Of a stretch of 64,000 nucleotides of DNA, positions 25,107-34,933 are shown piece after piece; within the stretch, counting starts at the first letter, position 1; the number at the start of each line of letters is the position of its first letter. The position numbers were made by a program, and so were the translations under genes. The notes under the pieces are model-generated. The model worked only from the letters and a program-made list of their open reading frames with translations. It searched no databases and was not told the DNA's origin. The stretch covers positions 124,001 to 188,000 of the forward strand of contig NZ_MASW01000006.1 in the NCBI RefSeq assembly GCF_003202285.1, in the 5' to 3' direction. This stretch comes from Prauserella muralis (GTDB taxonomy: Bacteria > Actinomycetota > Actinomycetes > Mycobacteriales > Pseudonocardiaceae).

Positions 25107-28100
25107 TCAGCTCAGCGGCTCGATCCAGATGTTGCGGTACTGCACGGCGTTGCCGTGGTCCTGCAACCGGATGGCGGCCGTCGCCGGGCCCTCCGGGATG
25201 TTGCCGCCGGTCGGGCCGGTGATGGCCACGTCGTCGTGCACGACCGTGCCGTTCCACACCAGCGTCACGCGGGCGTTCTCGACCTTGTTCCCCGCGGCGT
25301 CGTACCGGGCAGCACGATAGGTGATGTCGTAGGTCTGCCAGGTCTCCGGTGCCGTCGCGGCGTTGACATCCGGCGGTTTCTGGTTGTAGATGGCACCCGC
25401 CTCGTTGTTCGCGAGCGTGGTGTCGCCGTAGGAGTCCAGGATCTGGATCTCGTAGCGTTCCTGCAGGTACACGCCGCTGTTGCCGCGATCCTGCCCGGTC
25501 ACCTCCGGCGGCAGCTGCGGCACCTTGAACTCGACGTGCAACCGGAAGTCGCCGAAGCCGTCCTTGGTACGCAGGTCGCCGCAGCAGACCTCCATCGCGT
25601 CGCCGCCGACCCTCGGCCAGCTCGCGACCCTGCCGTCGGTGTGCCGCCACTCCGTGAGGTCGCCGCCGTCGAACAGGGTGATCCGCTCCCCCGCCTCGCG
25701 CACGCTGATCAGGTCCAGGTTGACGTGCCCGGTGTCGCCGTCGTCGACCCGGTACTGGATGGTGTTCATCCCCTGGTGCAGGCGTACCCGCTCGGTCTTC
25801 GTGGCCCATTCCTCCCAGGTGACCGTGGTCGGGAGCACGACCTGCCGCGCCTTCTGCCCGTTGACGTACATGCTCACGGACTTCTGACCGGAGAACGGGT
25901 GCGGGCCGTTGGAGTAGCGCAGGCCGATGTCGTAGTCGCCGGTGCTGCCGACCTCCACGTGCATCGTGGTGGACGCGCCCTGGTTGCCGAACCGGTCGAC
26001 GAATCCGATGCCCGAGTAGCCGCGGTGGTCGGTGTTGACGCCGGCGCCGCCCTCGCGGTGGCCTTCCTCGGCCTCGTAGAACACCTGGTCCTGCCGGGCC
26101 CCGGGGATCGCGTTGAGCGTGTACCAGGCCTCCGTGCTCCACAACTGCTCGCCGCTCGCCGCCGAGAAGGGCCGGGGCGAACGCAGATGCACCACCCGGT
26201 CAGGCTGCAGGCCCTCCACGCGCAGGGTGACCGCCTTGCGGTCGTCCGACACCTGCACGTCGCTGACCCGCAGTGTCTCCTGATCGACCTTCGGCCCGCC
26301 GTAGCTCTCGGTCGGGGCGTAACGCCACTGCTGGACCTGGTAGCTGTCGGCGATCTGCGCCACCGTCTCGTCGGACAGCGGCTGCGTGTAGGTGATCCGG
26401 AATCCGTCGCGGGTGGCCTTCATCGACTTCATGTCGAAGGTGTTGGCACCGTTCGGGGTCAGCTTCTGCAGGCCGTGCTTGAGCTTGCCGGCCTGGCCCC
26501 AGTTGCCGTCGGCGCCGAGACCGGCGACGTAGATCGCGCCGTCCGGCCCGACGGTGGTCTCCGTGACGCCCACCTCGAGACCCTGGGTGTGCCGGAAAAC
26601 CGCGCCCTGGTACTCGCCGTGGACCTTCTCGAGGTCGGCGCGCTGCAGCCCGCCGTAGGTGACGTCGCCGATCAGCAGCTGCCCGCGGAACGGCCCGGAC
26701 CGCAGCATGACCGGCATGGACGGCGAGTTCGCGATCTCGTTCTGCGGCAGCCACAGCACCGGCTTGGTGACGGGGTTCGCGTCGAACGGCCCTTCGGGGT
26801 TGGTGTAGTGGTTGAAGAACCGGTCCTGCTTGATGTGCACGAGCTTCGACGCGGGCAGCCAGCCGCCCTGGTTGTCGGTCACGAAGAGGTTGTCGCCGGG
26901 ACCCCAGCCGATGCCGTGCGGGGTGCGCAGGCCGCCCGCGATGTAGTCGACCTCGCCCGTGCGCCGGTCGACCTTGATCGTCGTGCCGCGGTTGGGCGCC
27001 GGCTGCGGGTTGGTGGTCGCGCCGCCGTAGTCGATGGCGACGGACAGGTTCAGGTAGAAGTACCCGTGCCGGTACAGCAGGCCGAAGGCGAACTCGTGGA
27101 AGTTCCCGCCGAACGGCCAGGTCGCGACCGTCCGCTGCTCGTCGGCGACCTCGTCGCCGTCGGTGTCGCGCAGCTCGGTGAGCTCGTGCTTCTGCGACAC
27201 GTAGATCGTGCCGTCGACGACCGCGAGACCCATCGGCTCGCGCAGCCCGCTCGCCACCTTCTTGTACGTGACGCGGCTCGGGTCGGTCTGGCCCGTGACG
27301 CCGTCCACGAGGTACACCTCGCCGAGCTCGGTCTGGCTGCCGCCCCAGGTGGCGATGACCAGGCGGCCGTCCTTCGTCCAGTCCATGGCCGACACCTGCG
27401 GCTCGAAGCCGTCCGGGCGCAGGTTGGTCAGCGTGTAGTTCGGGTTCACGTCGTTGAGGGGCAGGCCGTCGCCGGGGGTGTCGGCGATGCCCTCGCATTC
27501 CTTGCGGCCGGGAGCGGTCACGCGGACGACATCGGCGTCCGTGCTGAGCGCCGAGTTGGGCACGACGGCGAAGTCGGTCGCGTCCGGCGTCCGCCAGGCA
27601 AGCTGGAGCACCTGCTCGCCGCCTGCCTCGAAGTACTCGATGCGTAGCGAGTGGTAACCGGCCGTCAGCGCCACGGAGCCTTCCTTCGGCTCCTCCGCGT
27701 GCAGGCCGTCGTGGTCGATGACGAGCTGGTCGTCGATGTAGAGCCGGGAGCCGTCGTCGCTGGTGAGCCGGAAGGTGTAGGTGCCGGCGGTGGGGACGTT
27801 CAGGTTGCCGAGGGCGTGGGTGACGAAGTTGCTCTCGAAGCCGAAATCGTCGGCCGAGCGCCAGTCGATCACCGGCATGAGCTTGTCGACGTTCGGGGTC
27901 TGCCCCGGCTTCAGCGTGCAGATCTCACTGAGCGGGACCTGGACGTCGTAGGTGCGCAGCGTGACCCCGGGCTCCTGGGGCGGGAGGTCGGCCTGCGCGG
28001 CCGCGGATGGCGGGGAGACGGTGGCGAGGGAACCGAGGACCGCGGCGCAGAGGAGGCCGACGAGACCTCTTCTGCGCCGAGGACGCGAGCGTAAGGACAT
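25107..28100 (-). CDS. large secreted multi-domain carbohydrate-active protein (PA14, beta-propeller, CBM, 3-keto-disaccharide hydrolase domain)
   Basis: A 997-aa secreted protein. A signal peptide with an Arg-rich start (SLRSRPRRRRGLVGLL) is followed by a PA14-like sugar-binding domain (about 45-170), a soluble glucose/sorbosone dehydrogenase-like beta-propeller (about 215-560), a CBM6/35-like domain (about 690-810, starting VFYEAEEGH), and a C-terminal 3-keto-disaccharide hydrolase/DUF1080 domain (about 815-997, with ITLFDGGDLTEW). ATG at 28100 has a perfect AAGGAGG upstream. The combination suggests degradation of oxidised (3-keto) glycosides outside the cell. No oxidoreductase partner is adjacent. 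Confidence 0.85.
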   Translation of the reverse strand: MSLRSRPRRRRGLVGLLCAAVLGSLATVSPPSAAAQADLPPQEPGVTLRTYDVQVPLSEICTLKPGQTPNVDKLMPVIDWRSADDFGFESNFVTHALGNLNVPTAGTYTFRLTSDDGSRLYIDDQLVIDHDGLHAEEPKEGSVALTAGYHSLRIEYFEAGGEQVLQLAWRTPDATDFAVVPNSALSTDADVVRVTAPGRKECEGIADTPGDGLPLNDVNPNYTLTNLRPDGFEPQVSAMDWTKDGRLVIATWGGSQTELGEVYLVDGVTGQTDPSRVTYKKVASGLREPMGLAVVDGTIYVSQKHELTELRDTDGDEVADEQRTVATWPFGGNFHEFAFGLLYRHGYFYLNLSVAIDYGGATTNPQPAPNRGTTIKVDRRTGEVDYIAGGLRTPHGIGWGPGDNLFVTDNQGGWLPASKLVHIKQDRFFNHYTNPEGPFDANPVTKPVLWLPQNEIANSPSMPVMLRSGPFRGQLLIGDVTYGGLQRADLEKVHGEYQGAVFRHTQGLEVGVTETTVGPDGAIYVAGLGADGNWGQAGKLKHGLQKLTPNGANTFDMKSMKATRDGFRITYTQPLSDETVAQIADSYQVQQWRYAPTESYGGPKVDQETLRVSDVQVSDDRKAVTLRVEGLQPDRVVHLRSPRPFSAASGEQLWSTEAWYTLNAIPGARQDQVFYEAEEGHREGGAGVNTDHRGYSGIGFVDRFGNQGASTTMHVEVGSTGDYDIGLRYSNGPHPFSGQKSVSMYVNGQKARQVVLPTTVTWEEWATKTERVRLHQGMNTIQYRVDDGDTGHVNLDLISVREAGERITLFDGGDLTEWRHTDGRVASWPRVGGDAMEVCCGDLRTKDGFGDFRLHVEFKVPQLPPEVTGQDRGNSGVYLQERYEIQILDSYGDTTLANNEAGAIYNQKPPDVNAATAPETWQTYDITYRAARYDAAGNKVENARVTLVWNGTVVHDDVAITGPTGGNIPEGPATAAIRLQDHGNAVQYRNIWIEPLS

Positions 28101-28347
28101 TCTTCCTCCTTGAAGGCGTGCGCCCAACGCACCGCATCCTGACCCCGGGTCCGCCAAAGCGGAAGAGACTTTTGCACATTGTGAGCATTCTTCTGAGGAT
28201 TTAGTGCAAAAGGACTAGCGCGACTGGTCGTCAGCCACCGGCGAGAGAACTCAGCGCGAACCGGGCGTCACTGTTCGTGCAGCGGCTCAGGAGGTACCGG
28301 GTTGTCGTGACGCAGTCGCGACCGTGCTGTGCCAGGACGTGCTCCGG

Positions 28348-29700
28348 TCAGCGGTTCGCGCGGGTCGAGCGCAGGCCCGCGATCTCGCGGTTGCGGAACG
28401 CGTCGATGAACAACCGGTAGTCGTCGCGCACGACGGCCGAGTAGTCGAGCGCGAAGTCGCACAGCCAGGACACGAACTCCTGCTGCCTGCCCTCGATCGC
28501 GTCCGCGATGGCGGTCTCGGTCTGGAACGGCACGAGCGTGTGGTCGGAGTCCGCATCGGAGACACAGTGCACCTTGGCGATCGCCCTGCCGAGGTAGCTC
28601 AGCACCGGCTCGATGTCGTCCGGCTCGTTGAGCTCGCTCCATTCGAGATCCACCTCGTAGGGCGAGAGCTCACTCACGACAAAGCCGACGCCGTCCAGGT
28701 CGGTGTAACCCAGCAGGGGATCCGCGTGAGCCTGCAGCGCCCGCTGCGAGACCGCGGTGCGGTGTCCGTGGTGGACGAAGTAGCCGGCGACGCTCGCATC
28801 ATCGACCACACGCGACGGTGCGGCGACGTTCCCCTGCTTCATCGAAAGAACGATGTCGTTGTCGAGAGCCTGGTTCTGTCCCTCGATCAACACGTTGTAG
28901 GCGGGAAGCCCGGCGCTGCCGATGCCGAACCCGCCGCGCCCGACCACGTCCTTGACGTTGTAGGCCACCCCGCGCATCCGCTTGTCCGCCGGGATGGTGT
29001 CCAGGTAGCGCCGGAACGCCTCCACCACCCGGTCGCGCTCGGCGTCGCCGAGCCTGCGCACACCTGGCTTGTCCCGGAAGACGCGGTCGTAGCCCTCCGT
29101 TTCGGTGACGGTGTTGAGCAGGTCGTTGCGGGTCCTCAGCCTGGCCTTCTCCAGCACGTGCCGGACAAGGCCCTTCGTGCTGCCCAGATGCAGCTTGAAC
29201 GCGGAGTCGTTCTCCCCGTCGACGAACGCCCGGACCTGCTCGGCATAGGCATCGGCGGCCACCCGGATCAGGCTGGTGATCTCGTCGTCCGGCAGCGCCT
29301 TGCTCCACCCGAGCAGCGCGATGCTCGCCGCGAACCGCTGCAGGTCCCACGTGAAGTGCCCGACGTAGGCCTCGTCGAAGTCGTTGACGTCGAAGACGAG
29401 GGTGCCCTCGCTGTTCATGTAGGTACCGAAGTTGGCCGCGTGCAGGTCGCCCTGTATCCACACCCGGCTGGTCCGTTCGTCAGCCCAGGGGTCCTCCAGC
29501 CGGGCCACGTCGCTGTAGAACAGGCAGGCGCTTCCCCGGTAGAACGCGAACGGATCCGTCGCCATCTTGCGGAACTTGATGCGAAACGCCGCCGGATCGG
29601 CCGCCATCAGATCGGAGAACGCGGTCACCAGGTTCTCCACGATCCTGCCCCGCCGCAGCTCGGGATCGTCGACTTCCAGGGTCAGGGACAGATCGGACAT
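28348..29700 (-). CDS. DUF2252 family protein
   Basis: A 450-aa protein of the DUF2252 family, common in actinobacteria. Blocks such as KMATDPFAFYRGSA, WIQGDLHAANFG and FDVNDFDEAY resemble the catalytic loop and metal site of aminoglycoside phosphotransferase/kinase-like folds. A phosphotransferase role is inferred; no substrate is known. ATG at 29700 follows GGCAGG; a TTG four codons earlier is less likely. It is divergent from the secreted protein gene at 29885. Confidence 0.88.
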   Translation of the reverse strand: MSDLSLTLEVDDPELRRGRIVENLVTAFSDLMAADPAAFRIKFRKMATDPFAFYRGSACLFYSDVARLEDPWADERTSRVWIQGDLHAANFGTYMNSEGTLVFDVNDFDEAYVGHFTWDLQRFAASIALLGWSKALPDDEITSLIRVAADAYAEQVRAFVDGENDSAFKLHLGSTKGLVRHVLEKARLRTRNDLLNTVTETEGYDRVFRDKPGVRRLGDAERDRVVEAFRRYLDTIPADKRMRGVAYNVKDVVGRGGFGIGSAGLPAYNVLIEGQNQALDNDIVLSMKQGNVAAPSRVVDDASVAGYFVHHGHRTAVSQRALQAHADPLLGYTDLDGVGFVVSELSPYEVDLEWSELNEPDDIEPVLSYLGRAIAKVHCVSDADSDHTLVPFQTETAIADAIEGRQQEFVSWLCDFALDYSAVVRDDYRLFIDAFRNREIAGLRSTRANR

Positions 29701-29884
29701 CGCGCCTGCCAATCGGGCGTCTCGGTCACCGCTTCGCTACCACAGCCGAGCGTACAAGCGATCATGGCCGCCGGGCAGGATTGAACCGGGCACCGTTCAC
29801 CCGACCGCCTCCCTTCGTTGGTACCGGGCGGCCCGCGGCGTTGGTAGACAGGAACCGGTTCCGACACCGAGCCGGGAGGGTTCC

Positions 29885-30724
29885 GTGCGCCGCATGCTCG
29901 TCGCCGCTCTGGCCGCACTCGCCGCCGCGATCGGGTCCGCTCCCGTCGCGACTGCCGCCGACGGCTGGCAACCGATCGGATCCGACCGGGCCCGGCCTCT
30001 CGACGAGAGCCAGGGACTCGCGTCCGTGGAACGCGGCGGCACCGTGACCTTCCGCTACACCGGCGTCGGCACGATCGACCCGGCACTGGCCGCGCAGGGC
30101 TGGAACCACATCGGCGATCCCGGTGCCGGTGGCGGGTACTACGTCGAGCCCTACCAGCGCGACGATCGCGGCGCAAAACTGTATCGCGTCGAGGCCCCGG
30201 ACGGCACGCGCGCCGACTACCGGCACCGGCTCGAACCGTGGGAGGCGCCCAACAACTCGTTCGCCGCCGTCGCACCGGGCACCCGCTGGCTGGTCACGGG
30301 CGAGTGGGGCACCATGGACCGGCTGCTCGTCCTGCCGATGCCCGGCGTCGCGATGACCGATCCGAACGCCGACCTGCCTCTCGCGTCGGCGATCCGGCTC
30401 GACCGTCCGGTGCGCGACGTGCAGGGTTGCGACTTCGTCACCGCGACCCGCCTGCTCTGTTCGTCGGACGATCCCGACGGCAGCCTGTTCGGCACGACGA
30501 AGCCGCTCCTGCAGGTGGACCTGTCGGCCCCGGTCGGGGACGGCGACGTCACGGGCACCGTCGTCTCGCTCGGACAGCTGCCGTTGCAGAGCGCCTGCTC
30601 GGGTGAGTTCGAGGCCGAGGGCATCGACTACGACGAGCGGGACGGCACGCTGCGGGTCGTCGTGCTCTCCCCCGGCGTCTGCCTGGCCATCGACAGCAAG
30701 ACGTGGCGGCTGCGGCGCGGCTGA
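29885..30724 (+). CDS. secreted protein of unknown function
   Basis: A 279-aa exported protein. The N-terminus RRMLVAALAALAAAIGSAPV and an A-T-A-A-D site form a clear signal peptide. The mature part has two cysteine pairs likely to make disulfides (GCDF/LLCSS and SACSGE/GVCLA) and beta-rich repeats, perhaps propeller-like. No family recognised. GTG at 29885 has GGGAGGG upstream; ATG three codons later is possible. Confidence 0.78.
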   Translation: MRRMLVAALAALAAAIGSAPVATAADGWQPIGSDRARPLDESQGLASVERGGTVTFRYTGVGTIDPALAAQGWNHIGDPGAGGGYYVEPYQRDDRGAKLYRVEAPDGTRADYRHRLEPWEAPNNSFAAVAPGTRWLVTGEWGTMDRLLVLPMPGVAMTDPNADLPLASAIRLDRPVRDVQGCDFVTATRLLCSSDDPDGSLFGTTKPLLQVDLSAPVGDGDVTGTVVSLGQLPLQSACSGEFEAEGIDYDERDGTLRVVVLSPGVCLAIDSKTWRLRRG

Positions 30725-30804
30725 GACGACGGCAAGCGGGCCTCGGCCACGGCGGCTACCCTCCCGGCAGGGACAATTCCGGCGGAAACGGAACGGGAGG
30801 ACCA

Positions 30805-31074
30805 GTGATCGGCTTCATCGTCGCCGGTTTGCTCATCGGCGCGCTGGCCCGGCTGGTGAAGCCCGGCAAGCAACAGCTGGGCATTCTCGCCACCCTGCTG
30901 CTCGGGCTCGCGGGCTCGGTGATCGGCGGCACCGTGGCCAACCTGCTCGGCACGGGCGACATCTTCGAGCTGAACGTCCTCGGATTCGTCGTCGCCGTCA
31001 TCGCCTCCGTGGCGCTCGTCGGCGTGGCCGAAGGCATCAGTGCCCGTTCACGCGACAAGAAGGTCGAGCGCTGA
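30805..31074 (+). CDS. GlsB/YeaQ/YmgE family membrane protein
   Basis: An 89-aa protein with three hydrophobic segments and glycine-rich turns (LLIGALARLVKPG, GLAGSVIGG), the signature of the transglycosylase-associated family induced by stress. Function unclear. GTG at 30805 with GGGAGG upstream. It is convergent with the DoxX gene, 15 bp apart. Confidence 0.88.
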   Translation: MIGFIVAGLLIGALARLVKPGKQQLGILATLLLGLAGSVIGGTVANLLGTGDIFELNVLGFVVAVIASVALVGVAEGISARSRDKKVER

Positions 31075-31089
31075 GCGGCCAGGGCCCCG

Positions 31090-31473
31090 TCAGGTGAAGG
31101 GCTCGATACCGAAGCGGCCCCACACCACGAACACGGCCAGCGCGAGGTAGACCAGATCACCCGCCATGAAGGTGAGCTCGTGGCGCCGGACGCGGGTGAT
31201 CACCGCGCCGGCCATGAGCACCACCAGGCCGAGAGCGGCGAACGGGACGAGCACCGGTGCGATGTCCAGCACGGCAGGCAGGATCAGCCCCACCGCGGCC
31301 AGCAACTCCAGGGCCGCGATGGTTTTGATCGCGCCAGGACTGAAGTCCTCGGCCCATCGCGCATTGGCTCCGATGGCGACCAGCCTTTCCTTCGGCATGA
31401 TCAGCTTTCCGGTGCCTGCGACCAGGTAGACGGCGGCGAGCAGTCCGGCGACGACCCACAACGCCACGTTCAT
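31090..31473 (-). CDS. DoxX-family membrane protein
   Basis: A 127-aa four-helix membrane protein. YLVAGTGKLIMP near residue 20 and AALELLAAVGLILP in the middle fit the DoxX/DoxD-like family, linked in some bacteria to thiol and redox stress at the membrane. ATG at 31473 with GGGGAGG upstream. It follows the TerC gene on the same strand with an 80-bp gap. Confidence 0.85.
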   Translation of the reverse strand: MNVALWVVAGLLAAVYLVAGTGKLIMPKERLVAIGANARWAEDFSPGAIKTIAALELLAAVGLILPAVLDIAPVLVPFAALGLVVLMAGAVITRVRRHELTFMAGDLVYLALAVFVVWGRFGIEPFT

Positions 31474-31555
31474 CGGGGCCTCCCCACATCCCAGTGTCAC
31501 TGTCCGGCCACGAGACGCCGGTGAGGCCTCCGTTGTGACAACGCGGCTCCGGCTA

Positions 31556-32563
31556 TCACTCCTCCGGGGACTCGGACCGGGCGTGGGTGGCCCGCAGGGA
31601 CCCCGCGTGCGCCCGGGCGGTGGGGTCCCTCCGGGTCTTGACCAGGCTGGCCACCGTCACCACGAGCAGCACCGCCACGATGACGCCGAGGCTCAGCGGC
31701 GTCGGGATCTCCGGAACGCGCTCGTCGATGTCGACGTGGGCCCAGTGCAGGATCAGCTTCACCCCGATGAACCCCAGGATCAGCGCCAGCCCGGCCGAGA
31801 GGTACACCAGCCGGTCGAGCAGCCCCTTGACGAGGAAGAACAGGGCTCGCAGGCCCAGCAGCGCGAACGCGTTGGCGGTGAACACGATGTAGGGCTCGGC
31901 GGTGACGCCGAACACCGCGGGGATGGAGTCCAGAGCGAACAGCAGGTCGATCCCGCCGATGGCGAGCAGCACGATGAGCAGCGGCGTGGCCATCCGGCGG
32001 CCGTCGACCCTGGTGAGCAGCTTTCCTCCGACGTACTCGGTGCTCACCGGGAGGACGCGGCGGGCGGTGCGGACCACGAGGTTGTCCTCGACGTCGGGAT
32101 CCTCGTTGCGGTGCCGGAACAACTGCACCGCCGTGAAGATCAGCAGCAGACCGAACAGCAGGAACACGAAGGAGAACAGCGAGAGCAGCGTGGCGCCGAC
32201 GGCGATGAAGACCGCGCGCATGATCAGGGCGAGCACGATGCCGAACGTGAGCACCTTGTGCTGGTGCTCCTCCGGTACGGCGAATGTCGTCATGATGATG
32301 ACGAACACGAACAGGTTGTCGACCGACAGGCTCTTCTCGACCAGGTACCCCGCGAAGTACTCGGTGCCGAACTCTCCCCCGTGCACGACGGTGAACCACA
32401 CGCCGAATCCGACGGCCACGAGCACGTAGAACACCGACCATGCCGTCGCCTCGCCGAAGCCGACCCGATGCGGTCGCATCGCCGCCAGCACGAGGTCCAC
32501 CGCGAGGAGCACCACGATCAACCCGACGGTGACGACCCACGTCCAGATGCCGATCTGGAGCAT
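31556..32563 (-). CDS. TerC family integral membrane protein
   Basis: A 335-aa protein with about nine membrane helices. EKSLSVDNLFVF and LFALDSIPAVFG are the paired acidic motifs of the TerC family, associated with tellurite resistance and, in other bacteria, manganese export to secreted proteins. The N-terminal helix pair and the C-terminal tail are typical. ATG at 32563 follows GGAGGG. No ter partner genes are nearby, so a role in metal homeostasis is more likely than a complete tellurite operon. Confidence 0.92.
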   Translation of the reverse strand: MLQIGIWTWVVTVGLIVVLLAVDLVLAAMRPHRVGFGEATAWSVFYVLVAVGFGVWFTVVHGGEFGTEYFAGYLVEKSLSVDNLFVFVIIMTTFAVPEEHQHKVLTFGIVLALIMRAVFIAVGATLLSLFSFVFLLFGLLLIFTAVQLFRHRNEDPDVEDNLVVRTARRVLPVSTEYVGGKLLTRVDGRRMATPLLIVLLAIGGIDLLFALDSIPAVFGVTAEPYIVFTANAFALLGLRALFFLVKGLLDRLVYLSAGLALILGFIGVKLILHWAHVDIDERVPEIPTPLSLGVIVAVLLVVTVASLVKTRRDPTARAHAGSLRATHARSESPEE

Positions 32564-32706
32564 TCGCCCTCCTACCGTGAACAGCCGCCCGTGGCGACGC
32601 GGCGAGGATATCGTCAACGGCGCCCGCACTCAGTGCGAAACACCCGCACCGAACGGGCGGCAAACGCGGGCATGGATCAGCGCACCCCAGGTCCCGGTTC
32701 CGGTAC

Positions 32707-33903
32707 TCACGCCTCCATGGTCCGCAGTTCCGCCGCCTCGGCGTCGAGGAAGCCGCTGAGCTCGGCGAAGAACACCGGCCAGGCGGGCTCGTCGGCGGTC
32801 ACGATGTGGTTGCCGCTGTCGAGCAGCCGGAGCTGGCAGTCCGGGATCGACGTGGCCAGCTCGATGGCCTGTGAGACGGGCACACGCAGGTCCCTGCGGG
32901 AATGCAGGACCAGCGTCGGGCAGCGCACGCTCGGCGCGAGCGCGGAGACGTCGATGTGGGAGAAGACGTCGAGGAACTTCACCACGTTCTCCGTCGACGT
33001 GCTCTGCCGCTGCAGGTCGTTGAACGCATCCCACAGCTCGCGGTCGGCATCCGGCAGGAACTGGCTGGCGAACACCTGCCGGAACGTGGGGTCCTCGTGC
33101 CGCCAGCCGATCCGCCCGAGCTGCAGGTCGAGTTCGGCCTCCTCCTTCTCCTCGGGTGTCGCGGCCCTGGCCGACCGGCCCCGGCTGTACGCACCGGCGA
33201 GCACCAGTCGCTCCACCCGCTCCGGGTGGCGCACCGCGTAGGCGATGGCGACAGCGCCTCCCTGGGACACGCCCAGCAGCGAGAACCGTTCGAGCCCGGC
33301 AGCGTCGGCGACGCACGCGAGATCATCCACCCAGGCCTCGAAGGAGAACTCCCCGATGTCCCAGTCCGACAGCCCGCACCCGCGCTCGTCGTAGCGGACG
33401 AGTGTGCGCCCGCGGGCGAGGGTGTCGAGCCAGTGGGCCCAGATCGGGTTCGTCCACTCGAGATCCAGGTGGGTCAGCCAGTTCGCCGCCTTCATCAGCG
33501 GCGGACCGGCGCCGGACACCGCATACGCCACGCGAACCCCGTCGGGGGCCGTGCAGTACCGGATCTGCTGTGGCACACGCGCCACCGGCGGTTCGTCGGT
33601 GTCGCGGACGGGGGCGACGAACCGGTACCCGACACCGTGCACCGTGGCGATGACGCGCTGGCGCTGACCGTCGTCGCCGATCGCCCGGCGCACCGCCTTG
33701 ACCCGGCTGGTCAGAGCGGACTCGCTCACGTACCGGCTGCGCCACAGCTTGTCGAGCAGCTCCGTCTTGGCGACGACCCGGTCGCGGTGGCGCACCAGAT
33801 ACGTCAGCAGGGCGAACGCCTGAGGCTCCACATGAACCGGGCGGCCCGCCTTGCGCAGCTCGAACCGCTGGGGATCCACCTCGCAGTCATCGAAGAGATA
33901 CAT
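32707..33903 (-). CDS. winged-helix regulator fused to alpha/beta hydrolase
   Basis: A 398-aa fusion. Residues about 1-100 are an OmpR/PhoB-type winged helix (AFALLTYLVRHRDRVVAK, then VIATVHGVGYRFV). The rest is an alpha/beta hydrolase with the elbow GVSQGG, an acid in SRRD and His in SGNHIV. No membrane segment lies between, unlike CadC. The hydrolase may sense or process a ligand. ATG at 33903; divergent from the two methyltransferase genes at 34082 and 34934. Confidence 0.87.
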   Translation of the reverse strand: MYLFDDCEVDPQRFELRKAGRPVHVEPQAFALLTYLVRHRDRVVAKTELLDKLWRSRYVSESALTSRVKAVRRAIGDDGQRQRVIATVHGVGYRFVAPVRDTDEPPVARVPQQIRYCTAPDGVRVAYAVSGAGPPLMKAANWLTHLDLEWTNPIWAHWLDTLARGRTLVRYDERGCGLSDWDIGEFSFEAWVDDLACVADAAGLERFSLLGVSQGGAVAIAYAVRHPERVERLVLAGAYSRGRSARAATPEEKEEAELDLQLGRIGWRHEDPTFRQVFASQFLPDADRELWDAFNDLQRQSTSTENVVKFLDVFSHIDVSALAPSVRCPTLVLHSRRDLRVPVSQAIELATSIPDCQLRLLDSGNHIVTADEPAWPVFFAELSGFLDAEAAELRTMEA

Positions 33904-34081
33904 ACTGTGGCCTCGGTTTTTCGGCTACGGCCGCCGCGTTGCCCGGAAGTCGGCAACCGGCCCGGCGGCGTTACGCCGGCTCCGCCGCGCTCGCCACGAA
34001 TCGTCACGCGTTCGCCAGCAATCCGCCAAGTCTGCGGCCGCCATCGGTGGCGCACTCGAACACCCGGTGGGAGGAGAGACC

Positions 34082-34915
34082 ATGACGACCGACGAAACAT
34101 ACCTGCTCGGCTCGGACGACGAGGAGCTGCGGCGGCTCGAACACCAGGCGGAGATACTCGCTCCCGCCACACGCGCCGTGCTGCGGATGGCGGGCATCGA
34201 ACCCGGAATGCGGGTCCTCGACCTGGGAACGGGCGCGGGCGATGTCGCCTTCGAGGTCGCGAGCCTCGTGGGACCAACGGGATCGGTGATCGGGATCGAC
34301 CGGTCGGCCGACGCGCTGCGCTGGGCGGCGCGGCGCACGGAGGCACGCGGCTGCACCAACGTGTCGTTCATCCACGACGACCTGCACCATGTGCGGATCA
34401 CCGAGCAGGTCGACGCCGTGGTGGGGCGGCTCGTCCTGCTCTACACCCCCGACCCCGCCGAGGTGCTGCGCCGCTTCGCCATGCTCGTCCGGCCCGGGGG
34501 CGTCGTCGCCGCGCTGGAGTACGAGATGGCGGCGGCAGGCTCGCTGCCGGCCACGGAGTTCGGGGACCGGATCCGCTGGTGGATCAGCGAGGCGTTCCGC
34601 CGGTCCGGTTTGGACCCCATTCTGGGCGCCCGGCTCGGCGCGGTGTTCGGCGCCGCGGGCCTGTCGCCGACGGTGGTGGGGCTGCAGAGCTACCGCGCCC
34701 CGGGCGATCCCGAGGGTCCCCGGATGGCCGCCGGCATCCTGCGAACGTTGCTGCCCGTCATCGAGCGGACCGGGATCGCGACCGCCGACGAGATCGGCAT
34801 CGACACGCTCGAGCAGCGCCTCGCCCAGCACCTGTCCGAGCAAGGCCTGATCTTCAAGCCGCCCACGCTGGTGGGCGCCTGGTCCCGCACCGCGCCGCTG
34901 CCCGGCGCGGTGTGA
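34082..34915 (+). CDS. SAM-dependent methyltransferase
   Basis: A 277-aa class I methyltransferase. Motif I is VLDLGTGAGDVAFEVA and the acidic motif II is in IGIDRSADAL; motif III is VVGRLVLLYTPDP. UbiE/COQ5-like in general form, with no substrate clue. ATG at 34082 has GGGAGGAGAG upstream; the open frame upstream is not conserved-looking. It is followed after 18 bp by another methyltransferase gene, so both are probably one operon controlled by the divergent fusion protein. Confidence 0.85.
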   Translation: MTTDETYLLGSDDEELRRLEHQAEILAPATRAVLRMAGIEPGMRVLDLGTGAGDVAFEVASLVGPTGSVIGIDRSADALRWAARRTEARGCTNVSFIHDDLHHVRITEQVDAVVGRLVLLYTPDPAEVLRRFAMLVRPGGVVAALEYEMAAAGSLPATEFGDRIRWWISEAFRRSGLDPILGARLGAVFGAAGLSPTVVGLQSYRAPGDPEGPRMAAGILRTLLPVIERTGIATADEIGIDTLEQRLAQHLSEQGLIFKPPTLVGAWSRTAPLPGAV

Positions 34916-34933
34916 GCAACGAAAGGAATCGTC

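Noticed and set aside
24927-27647. A 906-codon open frame on the + strand opposite the PA14/propeller gene
   Set aside because: It has no domain, no ribosome binding site and low-complexity His/Val/Arg-rich sequence, as expected from antisense of a high-GC gene. The opposite strand encodes a clear multi-domain protein.
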